Positions 46,476 to 61,174 of a DNA stretch of 64,000 bases are shown here, in pieces (within the stretch, counting starts at the first letter, position 1; the number at the start of each line of letters is the position of its first letter). The notes beneath the pieces were generated by a model. The model saw only the letters and a program-made list of their open reading frames with translations, ran no database searches and had not been told where the DNA came from. Origin of the DNA: Symbiodinium natans (Eukaryota > Sar > Dinophyceae > Suessiales > Symbiodiniaceae); NCBI GenBank assembly GCA_905221605.1, contig CAJNDS010002513.1:62001-126000 (forward strand). The letters run 5' to 3'. The position numbers and the translations under genes are program-made.

Positions 46476-47537
46476 CTGAGTCATTCTATTCTGAAGCGAT
46501 GCATCATGCCACCAGCAGAATTGGCATGTCACGATTACTCAATACTCCTAGTGATTCCTGGTGATCCCGGGCTTCTGCAGTTTCGCACTTGCTGCGTTCG
46601 CCGTACAGGGTTAGGGTTTGTCCAGTGATGTCCAGTGTCGAAACACTTGCTCCGCACCATGCGCTCAGCCCAACTTGCCTCCGATCACATTGCAGGCTTG
46701 ACCAGTCTGAACAATGGAAGCATCCAAGCGCACGCAGGGAACGCTGCCAAGATCGAAGCTCGGCGCCCAAGCGACAAGATCCCCCAACAAGAGATTGAGT
46801 AAGTTCACCCAGGCAAACCCAAACATTGGCATCAGTGGCACTTACCCACACCTCGGACATGATCTTGCCGAGTTGTGACTTAGACCTGTTGGCGTGAGTC
46901 GCGCTGGGTTTGGACGAGTTTCACAGCTTTCTGCCCGGAGTTTCTTGGCTCTTGTGGTGGGAGGGAGAGTATCGTTTACTCTTGTGTAGTAAGCTTTTTG
47001 TACCCATGCGTACTAAGGTTAGGGCTTAGGCTGTTTTTGCCACCCGCCTAAATTTCGCAGAGGCTACATTGCAGGAAACATAGTCTGGTCCATCAAAGGT
47101 AAAGGGAAAATTTGTACCCATAAAGCCATGGCAGAAAAACGCTCGAAAAGGGCCAAGTGCGGAGCAGCCATCAAACCCCAGAAGCAAACAAACACACCAA
47201 ACTAGCTAGGTTTAGGGTTCAGGTTATACGGCTAGTCTTTCTTCTTTTTTGTGGCTTGCCTAGGCTCAGTCGAGAACCCTCAGTACAACAGCAGCGACGC
47301 CGTCAATCCTCACATGAGTCAGTTGAAAGTGAACAGCAGGCTGGCAACCAAGAGGCATGAAATTGACGTTTTGCTCTGCATTCTTCCAGCGCATGTGACG
47401 CCTGCCAAACCCCTGCCCTACCCCTTCTTATGCGATGTCTGGCTGATTGGTTGTAAGAACAACACAGCTTGAAAGGAAGGCTTTACAGTGTTCCAGTGTT
47501 GTGTTACAGTTACAGTTGTTTGATGGCTGCGACCCAC

Positions 47538-47736
47538 CTCTGTCTGGAAGACATGCGGCGTAGATGGCTTTGATCATCCGATGGGTCATGTCCTTCAGAG
47601 CACGCCATTGCATGTCAGCCCATTGCTGTCCTGCAGGCAGTCCTGGCAGCTTCTCCCGGATGACTTCAGCCATGGGTGTGCATATCGATGGGCGACAGTC
47701 GGTGGCTTCGTGATCCTCTCCATGCCACAACTTGCA
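47538..47736 (-). CDS. Exon with a degenerate CCHC zinc knuckle
   Basis: Between an AG acceptor and a GT donor the frame reads CKLWHGEDHEATDC, then MAEVIREKLPGLPAGQQWAD and LKDMTHRMIKAIYAACLPDR. The first 14 residues have zinc-knuckle spacing (positions 1, 4, 9, 14), but the second Cys is Trp. Zinc knuckles occur in RNA-binding and retrotransposon Gag proteins. It could be a 5' exon of the channel gene or an independent gene. Confidence 0.4.
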
Positions 47737-48419
47737 CTGATCCGAGCGCAACTAGCGGGGCAACTCCTGAACAATTCATGAAACTTGTCTGATACCGGAA
47801 ACCGCATCACTGCCGTAGCCCTGTGCGCAGTGGACAGTTCCCGGGCCAAAGCAGTTCATCCGTTCTTAGTCTGACTGCATTGTACTGATTCTCTCCTCAG
47901 CCACGTTCAGTCCCCAGGTGGGCGGTGAGCAAGAAGGTGCAGTCGGGTGGTCGAAGGCCATGGGAGGCACTGGGAAGGACAGACCTCAACGCACGCACAC
48001 AAAACCAACCCAACTAGCGTGTTCAGCCAACCCAACCCCAAGCAACAAAACCAAACACACGAGGGCAGTCGTGCGGACGTCAAGCAAACAGACCTGCATT
48101 CCTAGCTTCAGCCAAGTCCGCTGCTGGCTTCGCTTTGGCTGTGGGCAGCCTGTGTGAAGCTCTCTAAACCTGAGCCGATTACGGACAGAGCTCAATCGCC
48201 ATGATGCAGAGAGTCGTGAGTTATACGGGGCTGGCTCGCATGCGCATGTAAAACTCGCAGCCGCGAATCGTCTCTATTTTGCAAAGCTTAGGTCATTCCA
48301 CGGTTGCTGTTTTCGGAGAAGGAACCAGAACAAAAGCAAGATAAATAGATTGCTCAGCAACAGCGCAGCAGATCTCGCTTGCCTGGGCTGCGGCAGGTCT
48401 CTTTGGTAAGTGCCTAACT

Positions 48420-48579
48420 GTGGCAACTATGCTTTATAGCATCTCTGTTCTGCAGAATCAGCAGGCACCAAAAATCTTGAGCAATGGCCCAGTGCAATCT
48501 TATCGAGCGGCTCTCTTGCAGAATTCTCTCCACGTCAGTCTGCAGCTTCCTGAGCGAAGAAATCGAGGATTCGTGGCAG
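48420..48579 (-). CDS. Putative coiled-coil exon
   Basis: After an AG acceptor the frame reads HESSISSLRKLQTDVERILQ then ESRSIRLHWAIAQDFW and stops near 48420. The heptad-like leucine and isoleucine spacing suggests a coiled coil. No family recognised. Confidence 0.35.
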
Positions 48580-49056
48580 CTGAACTTGTGACGTTGTACG
48601 TACGATCTGGCTCAGCTCCATCATGCAAAAACAAATCAGTAGCACTGCAGCATAGCGCTTGAGCAGCCAAATGCGGCAAGCGTCCGCAGCGCATCATCAC
48701 TGCTCAGTACTAGCCGCGCTGGAGCGCTGGAGGTGGAATTCATGAAGCGTCGCCGCGGTTCGACTGCTGCTGGCGCGCGTCTGCACATGTCTGACTATGC
48801 CTGTGCCAGGCTTCTTTGCAGATCTGCACCAGTCGCTGTATGCCCTAGATGTATCAATACTCTACGGCTACATGTCCTTGCATCTTGCTCGGGCTCAAAC
48901 GCGTCCTGGCAAGCCAAACGAAAAGGCAGTGCAACATGTACAAAGGTGCATCGAAAAATCTAGTAGTAACAACTGCAAGTACATTTTGATTCCTGATCAT
49001 GTGATCGAATGCATTCACATGAAATCTATGTAGAATACAAGGGCGTGAGAGAAATA

Positions 49057-49346
49057 ATGTTGGACCCTCTTTAATGTGGGCCCACCCCCCCCTGAACAGT
49101 CGAGGCTGGATTTGTCCCTGTTTAGACGCTCCCGGGGGTTTATATGATTCTCATAGGGAGGAGTTTAGATAAGTTTGAAAGGGGCAGCGATGCCCGGCTA
49201 TCTTTTGTAAAGGCGCCACATGGAATTTTCCTACGGCGCCCGGACGATTTGCCTGTAAAGAGTGACCCCCAAACAGTCAGGGTGTCCTGAATAATTCGGC
49301 CAAACTGACTTTAAAGCGGAGGCCCCTACTAAACAGGGTCCAACAT
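49057..49346. mobile_element. MITE-like element with TA target duplication
   Basis: The ends ATGTTGGACCCT and AGGGTCCAACAT are perfect 12-bp inverted repeats, flanked by TA at 49055-49056 and 49347-49348, as for Tc1/mariner-type elements. The element is 290 bp and non-coding. Confidence 0.85.
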
Positions 49347-50465
49347 TACGCACCAGTCAACATCTTTTCATGACAAGCATATGGACTGCATTTGTCAAGC
49401 AAACCGCACATCAAAGAGCTTTCATGAATTGAAAACACGAGCATCTTCTACGACAACAGGCTCCTCACACATCGTCAGCAAAGCGCATCCGACTACGATT
49501 GCCGATAAAAAGCAGCATCCGCCAGATGTTCTATACATGTTACATACACTACTCACATTACTCCCTTCGCAGGATTTTACTTTATGGGCGGTATGGGTTG
49601 AGAATTCGTTACAGCTACATGCTTCAGCCGACCACGCCAGAGCGCCTTGCTGCTGCTACAAGTAAAAAATCACCAGCCTAGCCGTGGAGTCAAACCCACG
49701 CACTTAACCTTTCAATTCGATTGTAGTCTAAGCGTGATTGTTTGGTGTAACAGAGAACCTGACAGGCTCTGACCCTGCCCCTCTGCTAATCCTGGGCTTC
49801 GCGCAGCCAGTGCCTGACAGGTCTTTGAGCAAAGCTGCTGCCCTCAACCGACCATGCTACCCCTAGGTCCTGGAAAACAAGCTTCAGCAAGCTGAACCAC
49901 TGAATGGCATGAATCCGAAGCAGCTTGTGCCACAACCATCTGCTGGCAGGCATCCGGTCTGCCGCTCCCACACTGAAGGAGCATGCAACAATCAAGAGTG
50001 TGAGGATAACTTGGAGGTGAGGAATCAAGGCGCTTCAAGTGGCTTCAAGTGCACATCCAGCGTTGACTGCCCGTCTGGCCTCCGACAGTCCTGGAATCAA
50101 CGACTGCAGCACGCAGGACCTCAAACCATTCCGGATGGCGGACGACAAGACATCGTGGCTTCTGACTGCTGAAGCGCGGCTGATGACTGCTGGATTCCCA
50201 GTAACCCTTCCTGTGCTCAACATCAGGCTCGTTTCTGCCCGGGAGAGCAATGCTGCAGCTGATGACTAGGCACCCAAGAAGCTAGTTACCTTGCCTTCAT
50301 TTGGGATTGCATATCGTTGCACAGCTTCTACTCTTGTAGGTGTAAGTACCGGACAAGGGACATGGAAAGTGCTCAGCCTTGACCCTGAACAAAGACTGCA
50401 CCGGTGCAAAGCCCCTGGAAGAGCGGGCCTTGTTACAATCCAAACTGTCTTACCAGTATGATTAG

Positions 50466-50510
50466 CACACACACGCACACACACGCACACACACGCACAC
50501 ACACGCACAC

Positions 50511-50596
<86 letters not shown>

Positions 50597-50606
50597 GCGC
50601 GCGCAC
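50466..50606. repeat. AC microsatellite
   Basis: About 140 bp of ACACGC units passing into pure AC and then CGCG. Confidence 0.95.
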
Positions 50607-50956
50607 AATTAGTGTCTTTCTGTCTCTACTGGGCTCTTGTTTGCTGGTTGCTTCTTGATGATAGTGGCAGCCATCTGAGCTTCGGCACGCCATGCCACGC
50701 ACGCCTCGCTCTTCTGGGTGACGCCTGGAAGGACTTCGCTACATCTCAAGGCAGCATGAAGTTCTGAACGTTGCCACATCGGCAGTCGAGATGGCCTGCA
50801 ACTTCTGGTCCTATCTGAATTAGACAATTCTTAGCTTAAGACATGACACCAAATTCCCCCTAAACAAAATAATCCTTAACATAGGGGAGGGGGGGAGGCG
50901 TTCGAGGGGCAATTCGAAGATTTTGGTACTTCTGACCTCGTTGCTTCCCTTTCAAG

Positions 50957-51894
50957 CTAGAAGCGCTGATTTACACACACTCTTGGGTCGCCCCCCCCCC
51001 CCCCCCCCCCCCCGGATGTGAAGTTTCGCCGGGCATGTACAATACCTAACTGTAAGTCATCAACAGGAACAGTTGACAGCGAACTGCTGATGACGCAAAG
51101 CTTTTCGGGTAGGTATTCAGGGGTCCCGGGGGTTGTGTGTTGTAGTCCGAGGTTCTGTAGCGCTGCAGCCGAGAGTTCCGCAACTCCTCGAAAGCAAAAA
51201 GAAGGATGTGCAACACATTGGGGATACATCACCACATTCCAAGAATACTTCTCGCAACGACAGAATATGACCGAAGTCTGACGTGCAAAGGCTGCCGTGT
51301 ACGAGCAACTAGCGGCTGTCCTAGCTGCGCGGCCATTTCCGTGTTGGCAAGGTGCTGCTTCATCAGACACCAAGCAGCCTCAGCAAGATCCAGGTGTCTG
51401 CCAACCCAAAGTATGAACGCCATCGCGGACAGCACATGCAGATACGTGCATGTACATGCATGTACATGAACTTGCCAGACTATCTAGCTAGATGATGTGC
51501 TGCGAAGCATGATGTCATCAAGAACACATATCCACTAAAAAGCGACCGCGTTGATGAGCTCATGGCTCCCAGCGATGCTGCCAGAACCTGATGCCCAACG
51601 CAAGCTTCATGGCGAACCACTGGCAGGCCACCCCTAACACCCAGCGCCACCCTTGCAAAGAAACACTTCGCACATGGAGCAGTCAAGTGCATGTGCGTGC
51701 TTGGTGGCGTCTGAGTTGCGAGCAACAGGATTCGACTGATGGTTTTTTAGCACATTTACCACCTGGGCCGTGCAGGTCACTCACTTGGGCGATCTTGGTA
51801 GCATTTCGGATCGGCGTCTGGTATGTTAGGCTTGGGAGTGCTCTGCGAAAATCGTCTACTGTGGCCGTAACCAGACTCTGGAGTGCCGGACTCT
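50957..51894 (-). CDS. Cluster of putative orphan exons
   Basis: 51785-51894 has an AG acceptor and a full GTGAGT donor and reads SPALQSLVTATVDDFRRALP then SLTYQTPIRNATKIAQ. About 51300-51435 reads MAFILWVGRHLDLAEAAWCL then MKQHLANTEMAAQLGQPLV. About 51010-51190 reads GVAELSAAALQNLGLQHTTP then GTPEYLPEKLCVISSSL. They may belong to one gene; no domain is recognised. A poly-C tract at 50991-51013 lies just downstream. Confidence 0.35.
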
Positions 51895-52583
51895 CTGCAA
51901 GCCTCCTCGGGAGGCAATGGCAGCCTGTGCACATGAATGCTTGTCTGCGCCTGAACTACAATAACGGTCCCAGGAGACGTACGGAGCATTCTGTCAGAAG
52001 CCTTCTGAGTGCAACCTAATTATTTTGGGAAGTTGAACCGCATGCATTTATGCCCTGCTGTATCCCACCTGATTGTTGGGGCTGTTCGCCGCCAGGTTTC
52101 CCAAGGCTCCGCAGGCCATTGTTTGTAGCCGCGCCTGGCCCGCCCATCACGCAAGTGAATGCCCGTTACTGACTAGAGATATAATATAGAATCTGAGAGT
52201 GGGGCGTGGTGGACGAATGCGTCCATGGCAGAGACGATGACCTCCCAGCAGCGACATCCCAATCACCTCTTGCTTCAAAAGTAATGCCCCACCCCTTCTC
52301 AGCATCTACTGCAGGGCCCCCTGTGAAAACAGGGCGGGTTGAGTGCAGTCAGGGGCGCTTACAATACGTAAGGTCCAACGAGGTCTTGATACCGCTGCGG
52401 CGGCAAAGGGCGCTTGGCCTCGATGGAGCGGCAGCCCAGAAGTGCTGACCTGATGTTTGAGAGAGCATCTGCCTGTGCTTGATGTATTTTACTACATCAG
52501 CTTGCTAGTGCAAGCTGGGCGTGGACAGCTCAAGCTCGCAAGTTCTCGTGAGCATCCGCCTGTCAACCCATTTGCATCAGGTC

Positions 52584-52840
52584 TTACAGTCTAAGAGTCG
52601 GTCTGGTTGAGTGGATGATTGGCAGCAAGTCCTGGACACGGCACTGCTTGCTGGAAGCGAAAGGAGCAGGAGCGTTACGTCTGATAAAGTTGATGCGCAG
52701 AACTTGCGAGTGAGTGCCAGTCAAAGTTCTCACTGCCGCGTGCAATGTCGCTATCGCACTTGCATCTTCAGGGGTAGGGGTGCCTGCTAAACCACTGCAC
52801 GCAGCCGCCAGGAGCCTCAACTCAACAGGCACAGATTCAC
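52584..52840 (-). CDS. Putative C-terminal exon
   Basis: Open minus frame ELRLLAAACSGLAGTPTPED, then ASAIATLHAAVRTLTGTHSQ and NAPAPFASSKQCRVQDLL, ending at 52584. A short CA repeat lies at its 5' edge. It sits just downstream of the aspartic protease, but no motif links the two. No family recognised. Confidence 0.35.
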
Positions 52841-53088
52841 ACACACACACACACAACGCAGAGATATGGACAACAAATGCAAAAGTGAAATGCCGTGAAT
52901 AGTAGACTGCAGCCGGACTGGAGCCGACTCTTCACATGCAGATGCCCTGAAGGCTTGGGTATGCTTTGGTTGCCGCAAGTTTTCCACAGCTCGCACGAGA
53001 CGGCCTTCTTAAGCTAATAAAAGCTAATTAACATGCCAATGAGTTTGTCCCATTGAAAGTATTTGTCAGCATCTTTCAGGTCACAGAG

Positions 53089-55330
<2,242 letters not shown>

Positions 55331-55679
55331 AGCAGCGTCCTAGTATAAGGTGGCGTGAGTGAAATCGCTTCTCGGATAAGTCAAGCAAGCCTTCGCGCAA
55401 AATGCGCGACGCTCGCAAACAGTAAGCTGAGCTCGCATTGGATTCGAGCCACAAAAGGACTGCAATTGGAGCAACTGTTCTCCATCATGTGGCAATGCGA
55501 TGGAACTAGAGAGACATCTGGAGGTCTCCGTGGTTTGCGGATATTTGCGGCATGCTGAGCTTAACTTATGCAACGCCCAATTGGCCCTGAAGCCTCCTGG
55601 GCGGCACGACTAACATTGTTGACCGGACAGCACGCGCATGCGCTGGCTCTCTGCGAAGGGTAGCTGCGATCTGGGACCG

Positions 55680-55908
55680 CTACTCAGGGTCGGTAGGGAA
55701 TCGGCGCATGGCCTCGGAAACTGAGCGGGGCTCGACACCCCGACTCCGCTGAGCTGCGCGCACAGGGATGGACATGGTCTGGCGATGCCATTGCGATGCC
55801 ACCACCACAGTGCTGGACATGTCACCCTGTGGGATTCGAAGAGCTAAGTAGCTGGCAGCCACGATCTCCTCCGTAGCACCGTTGTTTGTTGCAGCCTCAT
55901 TCTTCAAG
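55680..55908 (-). CDS. C-terminal exon of an unrecognised gene
   Basis: An AG acceptor (CTGCAG) leads into LKNEAATNNGATEEIVAASY, then LALRIPQGDMSSTVVVASQW and RSRGVEPRSVSEAMRRFPTD to a TAG at 55680. Composition is strongly coding. The upstream region 55960-56750 is open and may hold earlier exons (for example RLPFELVQDIVDDHDCCLW). Function unknown. Confidence 0.45.
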
Positions 55909-56617
55909 CTGCAGCAGTATCAACACCCGAGGCTTGAAGGCCTGCCCATGCAATGACTCTTACTAGAGAACCATCAAGAAGTCTGGGGAATCGGCCGCCT
56001 GCAGTGCCGGCCAGGAGGACGCAGCACTTAGGGCCGAGGCAGCCGCCTTCGGTTTTGGAGGCGAAAGCTTTCCCACATGTTTTTGTCTGCAGTGCCGTGG
56101 GACGTGCATGAACTGCCTCCTGCAAGCGCGCGTTGGCACTGTGCCTTCGCATTGCAGCTGCGATTGCCTCGCCCACAGACAGCAATCATGATCATCAACA
56201 ATGTCCTGGACAAGCTCAAAAGGCAGACGAAGAGGTCTCACTACAGTAGCACCTGGCATGGGCGCCATTTTTAGTACAGGTCGACAGCGTCTGTGACTTC
56301 GGATCCCTCTACAGAGCTCGACTAAGAGGGCATCAGCAGCAATCATGCACCCCGAGCTTTCCCATAATTGCGGCAGACTTGCGAGTGTGGTTGAACTGAG
56401 CATGCGCCCCAATAGTTCCGGGGCGAAACTGGACCAAGACACGGTGTGAGGCTTACGGCGGCCTCCACAGTTCCGAAGGCCTGGTAATCTGAGAACGAGG
56501 ACTGACAGCCACGAAGCCAGCTGCCCAACCTTGTGTTGGAACTGCATGTCGCATGCACAACAGCAGCGCCAAAAACAGAATTCCTGCTGCGCGGCCAAAG
56601 TGCGCGCTTTCGTTTTG

Positions 56618-57028
56618 TCACCTGCTGGAATCTCGTATCTCCGTACAGGGCGCGAAACGCCCGACAAAGCACTCAAAGCACCCTGTGGTACTGAGTCGTA
56701 ACGCGGGGCCCAGAGGGGCAAAGCGAGGCAACGCCTCAAGTTGGACACCTTCTTGGATCCACTTGAGCAAAGAGGGCAGCGCGCTCCTCAAACCAAGAGC
56801 CACGGTAGGACCGGTAGGACTCCTAAGGCCTAGGAAATTAACATCGTAGCCAAGACAATGTAACCTAGCGAGCTCAAACTGATGCCAAGGAAGGAATTGA
56901 AGAAGAAGAGGTTGCTCTCGCCTGAGGTGAACGCGTTCGAAGCAGACGCGCATCTCCCCACATAGCTTGGTCTTTGTCTGAGAGGTTGGCCGATGCACTT
57001 GTTCATCCAGGGACAGTGATGGTCCCAT
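56618..57028 (-). CDS. Putative hypothetical gene or exon
   Basis: 136-codon open frame including MRVCFERVHLRREQPLLLQF then LPWHQFELARLHCLGYDVNF and ALPSLLKWIQEGVQLEALPR. Codon use is less G/C-biased than in the recognised genes, so it could be young or non-coding. No family recognised. Confidence 0.3.
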   Translation of the reverse strand: MGPSLSLDEQVHRPTSQTKTKLCGEMRVCFERVHLRREQPLLLQFLPWHQFELARLHCLGYDVNFLGLRSPTGPTVALGLRSALPSLLKWIQEGVQLEALPRFAPLGPALRLSTTGCFECFVGRFAPCTEIRDSSR

Positions 57029-57599
57029 CCGACGATGCCTCGCTTAGACGGGTAGCATCGTCTAGGGCTCGAAGCTGAAATTTATCTAAGAAGTCGGCAG
57101 ACATGGCAATAATCGCAATGAAGAACGCCAACCGGCTGCTTGATATTGCAAGCCTTGGCTGCTGTTGTTTTCGGAATCATGCATGGAAGAGGTGCGTATA
57201 AGGCACGTCCAACGCACGAGGTCTCCAAAATGGATTCTCGTTATACACTGCAGGCCCTCTACGCACTGTAGGCTTTAGAAATTCATAGAAATTCCACGTG
57301 CGGCCCCCACACCCAACCCTCACACCCACCCCCCACAGCCTCTGTTGACATGCCAAGCCACAGTGCAGTGCCTCTTCCCGTTGGAAGCGAAGTATTGCTC
57401 TGGTGCGCCGGGACCTCCCAAATAAGGCCCATCGATGCCCAGTGCATCATACACACATACAGACATACATACATACGTGCATTCTGCAATATGTATATAT
57501 ATATATACACATGTGTGTGTATTGTGTATTCTCGTAAAGCGTATAAATAAACAAATAAATAAATACATATATATGCTACCCCCCCCTCCAAAACCTACC

Positions 57600-59990
57600 G
57601 TTTCCTAATTTTCTACACTTGCGTGACATCAAAACGCTTTAAAGATGAGACCGACTCCCTAAATCCTTTGACCTTATTCACACAATTTTCTGTTGCATAA
57701 ACCCTCTTCCCAAAATCCTGCTCGCTAAATCCGAAAGCACGGGATTCCTACATCGTATTCCCTAAATCATATTCCCCCAGTCCCTAAATCTGGGGCGGGC
57801 GGGGGGGGGGTGGGTCACTAAATGGCTCACTAAATCTTCTCGCTAAATCCTAAAGGGTGGGATCCCTAAATCATATTCCCATGATTTTACTCCCTAAGTC
57901 TTTTCCCAAAGCCCTAAAGAGGGAAGTCTTGAAATTCTGAAGAGGAGAGCCTCTGAATTCTAAAAAAGAATTACTACCTCCATTACGGGGGTTTCCGTAT
58001 GGGGAAATACCGCCACAGTGAATGAATATTTTCCGGGGGTGATCGAAAATCTGTCTGCAGGCTTCGTTTTTGATTGCTGAGCTGCAGTCTGGATCGGCGA
58101 AACTACAATACATTCCTATTGTGCTTAATAGAGAATGCATACATTGCCAAGGTCTCATTATTGCAGTGCCCTGCCTTTCTTATTGCGGTGGGGGGTCCCA
58201 CCAATTAAACAGATGCTCGGATAAAATCTTATCGGGATCCCTAGATCTGGTTCCCTGAAATTAACTCCCTAAGGCCTAAAGGTGGGGGGCGGGGGAGGGG
58301 GGCTAAACCCTAAAGAGGAGATCCCTTAAATCCTAAAAAGCATTCCTTAGTTTTACTTTCTAAATCCTATTGCTTAAGCCCTAAAGCGGGGTGTCCTAAA
58401 GAGGGGGATCCTTACTCTAAATCTTAAAGATGAGCCTCTCCGTCTACATTATAAAACAAAGAACCTTACTCAGTAGATCTTATCGCTAAAGTCAACAAAG
58501 AAGGATCCCTCAATCTTATCCCTTAATTTCACTCCCTAAATCATATTGGGGAAGAGGGGTGGGAGGGAGTCACCAAATCCTAAAGAGGGAATCTTAAGTA
58601 GCCTTAAATCCCCAAAAATGAGACCCCCCCCCCCCCCTAACTCATACAAAAGCCAACCTTGCTCAATAAATCTTCTCGCTAACGCTAAAGCTTTACCGAT
58701 AAGATTTGCGCCCCCTTAGAAAATAGGATTTGGGGACTAAGCGCTCCCCACTTCAACGCCTATTCCCTAAATCCTTCTCGCTAAGTCCTAAAGAGCGGGC
58801 TCCCCTATAATGATGAAATATGTCCGATTCAAATTTGAATCGGCCGATTCAGTTTTGAATCGACCCTCAAATTAAAGATTGAAGTCGTCGTAGTGTTGCA
58901 ATACTCACATGCATATTCATACTGTGTATTGGCTTTATATGTATGTATGAGTTGGTACGTAATCTGTGTACTCACTCAATCTCCAACGCAACAAATTTGC
59001 TTATAAGGACTTAATTTGCTTCTAAATAGAAGGGGAGAGGGCGCCAGGGGTCGGTCTTCCAAAATAAGTAGGACCAAAAAACACTCCCCACCACACCCCC
59101 CCACTCCCCTCCACTTCACTCCACTGCGTGTTCTGGGTTTGTTTAAGGGTATTGTCAGGGCTTATTCTCCAAAACCCTATCGATCCAGGGTTTAGGATTC
59201 TAACGAGAAGCCCCAAAACCCCAAGCCTATAGGGTTAAGCAATTTAACCTCAACCCTTAATCTTTAAACACCCTATAGGGTTACGGTTTAAAGGTTTAGG
59301 ATTTGAATTTCAGACATGTAAACCTTGACCTACAATTCAACGGAAACACGAAACCTTTAACCCTTGCAGGGTTAAGGTTTCAAGGTATAGGGTTTAAGAC
59401 ATAGGCACTCTAAACCCCTATCGATCCAGGATTTAGAGTGTTAAAGAAAAGCCCCGAAACCCTATAGGATTAAACAAATAAGCCCAATTCTTTAACCTTT
59501 AAACCCTGTAGGATTAAGATTTAAAGGTTTAGGGCTTAAGATATAGGCATTTAAATCTTGACCTGCAAATACACCGAAACCCTTAAACTTTAAGCGTTAG
59601 TTCAAGGTCTAGAATTTAAACCTTGACGTGTAATTAAACGAAACCTGCAACCTGGAAACTTGATAGGGTTAAGGTTTAAAGGTTTAGGGTTTAAGATATA
59701 TAATTTTGAACCTAAGCCTGCAATTAAGTTGAAACACATAACCTTTAAACCCTATAGGGTTAAGATTTAAAGGTCCCGGGCTTAGCGTTTTATAGAGAAG
59801 CCCCAAAACCCATATAGGATTACAATTAACCTAAACGCGCACGCAACCTTCATGTTGACGGCCGACATGAGGAGTATGCTATGGCTGGAAACTGCGCGTT
59901 TATAGCCCAAGCTGCGCGTCGAAATTGTGCACATATAATGGAACCACTTTCAGTGCTTCAATATATAATACCATGGCCTAGAGTTTTGTA
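57600..59990. repeat. Degenerate telomere-like CCTAAA/TTTAGG tract
   Basis: About 2.3 kb of A/T-rich DNA dominated by variants of CCCTAAATC, CTAAAGAGGGG and, after 59130, TTAAGGTTTAAAGGTTTAGG and its complement. No coding frames. It resembles a decayed array of the plant/dinoflagellate-type telomere repeat TTTAGGG. Confidence 0.7.
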
Positions 59991-60028
59991 AGATTTTTTT
60001 TAACCATAAGAAAAATCTTCAGGACCGG

Positions 60029-60450
60029 GCGTTTTAAAACTCCTTGCTTAGCCACAAGAGGAGTTTTAAAACTCCTGCCACCGAAGATTGAAGATTGAAG
60101 ATGTCTCAGGACTCTTTGTGGGAATCTTCAATCTCAAGTAGTCGGGGCCGGGAGTTTTAAAACTCCTTGCTTAGCCACAAGAGGAGTTTTAAAACTCATG
60201 CCACCGAAGATTGAAGATTGAAGATTCCTGGAAAGAGTTCTGGAGAATCTTCAATCTTCAATCTTCGGGGCCACGAGTTTTAAAACTCCTTGCTTAGCCA
60301 CAAGAGGAGTCTTAAAACCCCCTGCCCCTAAGATTGAAGATTGAAGATTCCTGGAAAGAGTTCTGGGGAATCTTCAATCTTCAATCTTCGGGGCCACGAG
60401 TTTTAAAACTCCTTGCTTAGCCACAAGAAGAGTTTTAAAACTCCTGGCCC
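60029..60450. repeat. 123-bp tandem array of paired hairpins
   Basis: The motif GAGTTTTAAAACTCCTTGCT (GCG variant in the first copy) begins at 60029, 60152, 60275 and 60398, an exact 123-bp period. Each full unit has two inverted repeats: GAGTTTTAAAACTC on both sides of a CTTGCTTAGCCACAAGAG spacer, and GAAGATTGAAGATTGAAGAT facing ATCTTCAATCTTCAATCTTC across about 20 bases. The outer flanks (about 59995-60028 and 60440-60465) are imperfect inverted copies of each other. There is no ORF. Confidence 0.95.
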
Positions 60451-61174
60451 TGGAGATTTTTTATTGGAGTCTCTAAGTATTTAATATTTCGTATCGGATG
60501 TATATATATATATACATCCGGCTTCGAATTTCATAAACATAACGTCTCGACATAGAAAAGGGTATGAAAAGGTAGGTTTTGAGGGGGGGGGGTACCATAT
60601 ATATATATATGTGTATATATATATAAGTATATGTATATATGTATGTACATATTATGTCTCTGGTTCCATTATGAACCTGAAGAACTTTTGTAGACCTCAC
60701 ACTGGCCTCCCTGGCTCCCTGCTTGCGGCTGTAGGATGCCAGGACTCCTACACATTCCAATTCTGTCTTTCAGGCTGTGACGGTATGGGTTTGGGGTTTA
60801 GGGGAGCGTAGTGAAGTTTGGTGGCTGACTTCTCGAACTCGGTCCGAGGCATCGATTCAGATGCAAGCCAAGATTCGACAGAGCGCAGGAAAGGAATGCC
60901 AGTGCAGAGCAGGTGGTCGCCAGAACACCCAGACTAGTGTGTAGCCTCGAAGGGCAGGCTGCGGCCCACAGGGATTAAAATTGCAGATGCCTTTTTGGGA
61001 TAGAAGCAGCAAGTACACGAGACGTGGAAAGCTCGACGTGAATACACAAGCCAAACCATCAACACACACAATGTCGCGCGTCATGAGCAATCGGGTTTGC
61101 ATTCGCTTGCCAGGCGATCTTCGCAAGCAAACGTAAACTGAGCCGAAGACAGACTGGATCTAGCTACGTGGTAC

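Noticed and set aside
49665-49735. Possible tRNA gene
   Set aside because: The minus strand has GGGTTTGACTCC (close to a B box) and AATCAC/GTGATT ends that could pair, but the T-arm is too far from the putative acceptor stem and no D-arm or anticodon arm folds.
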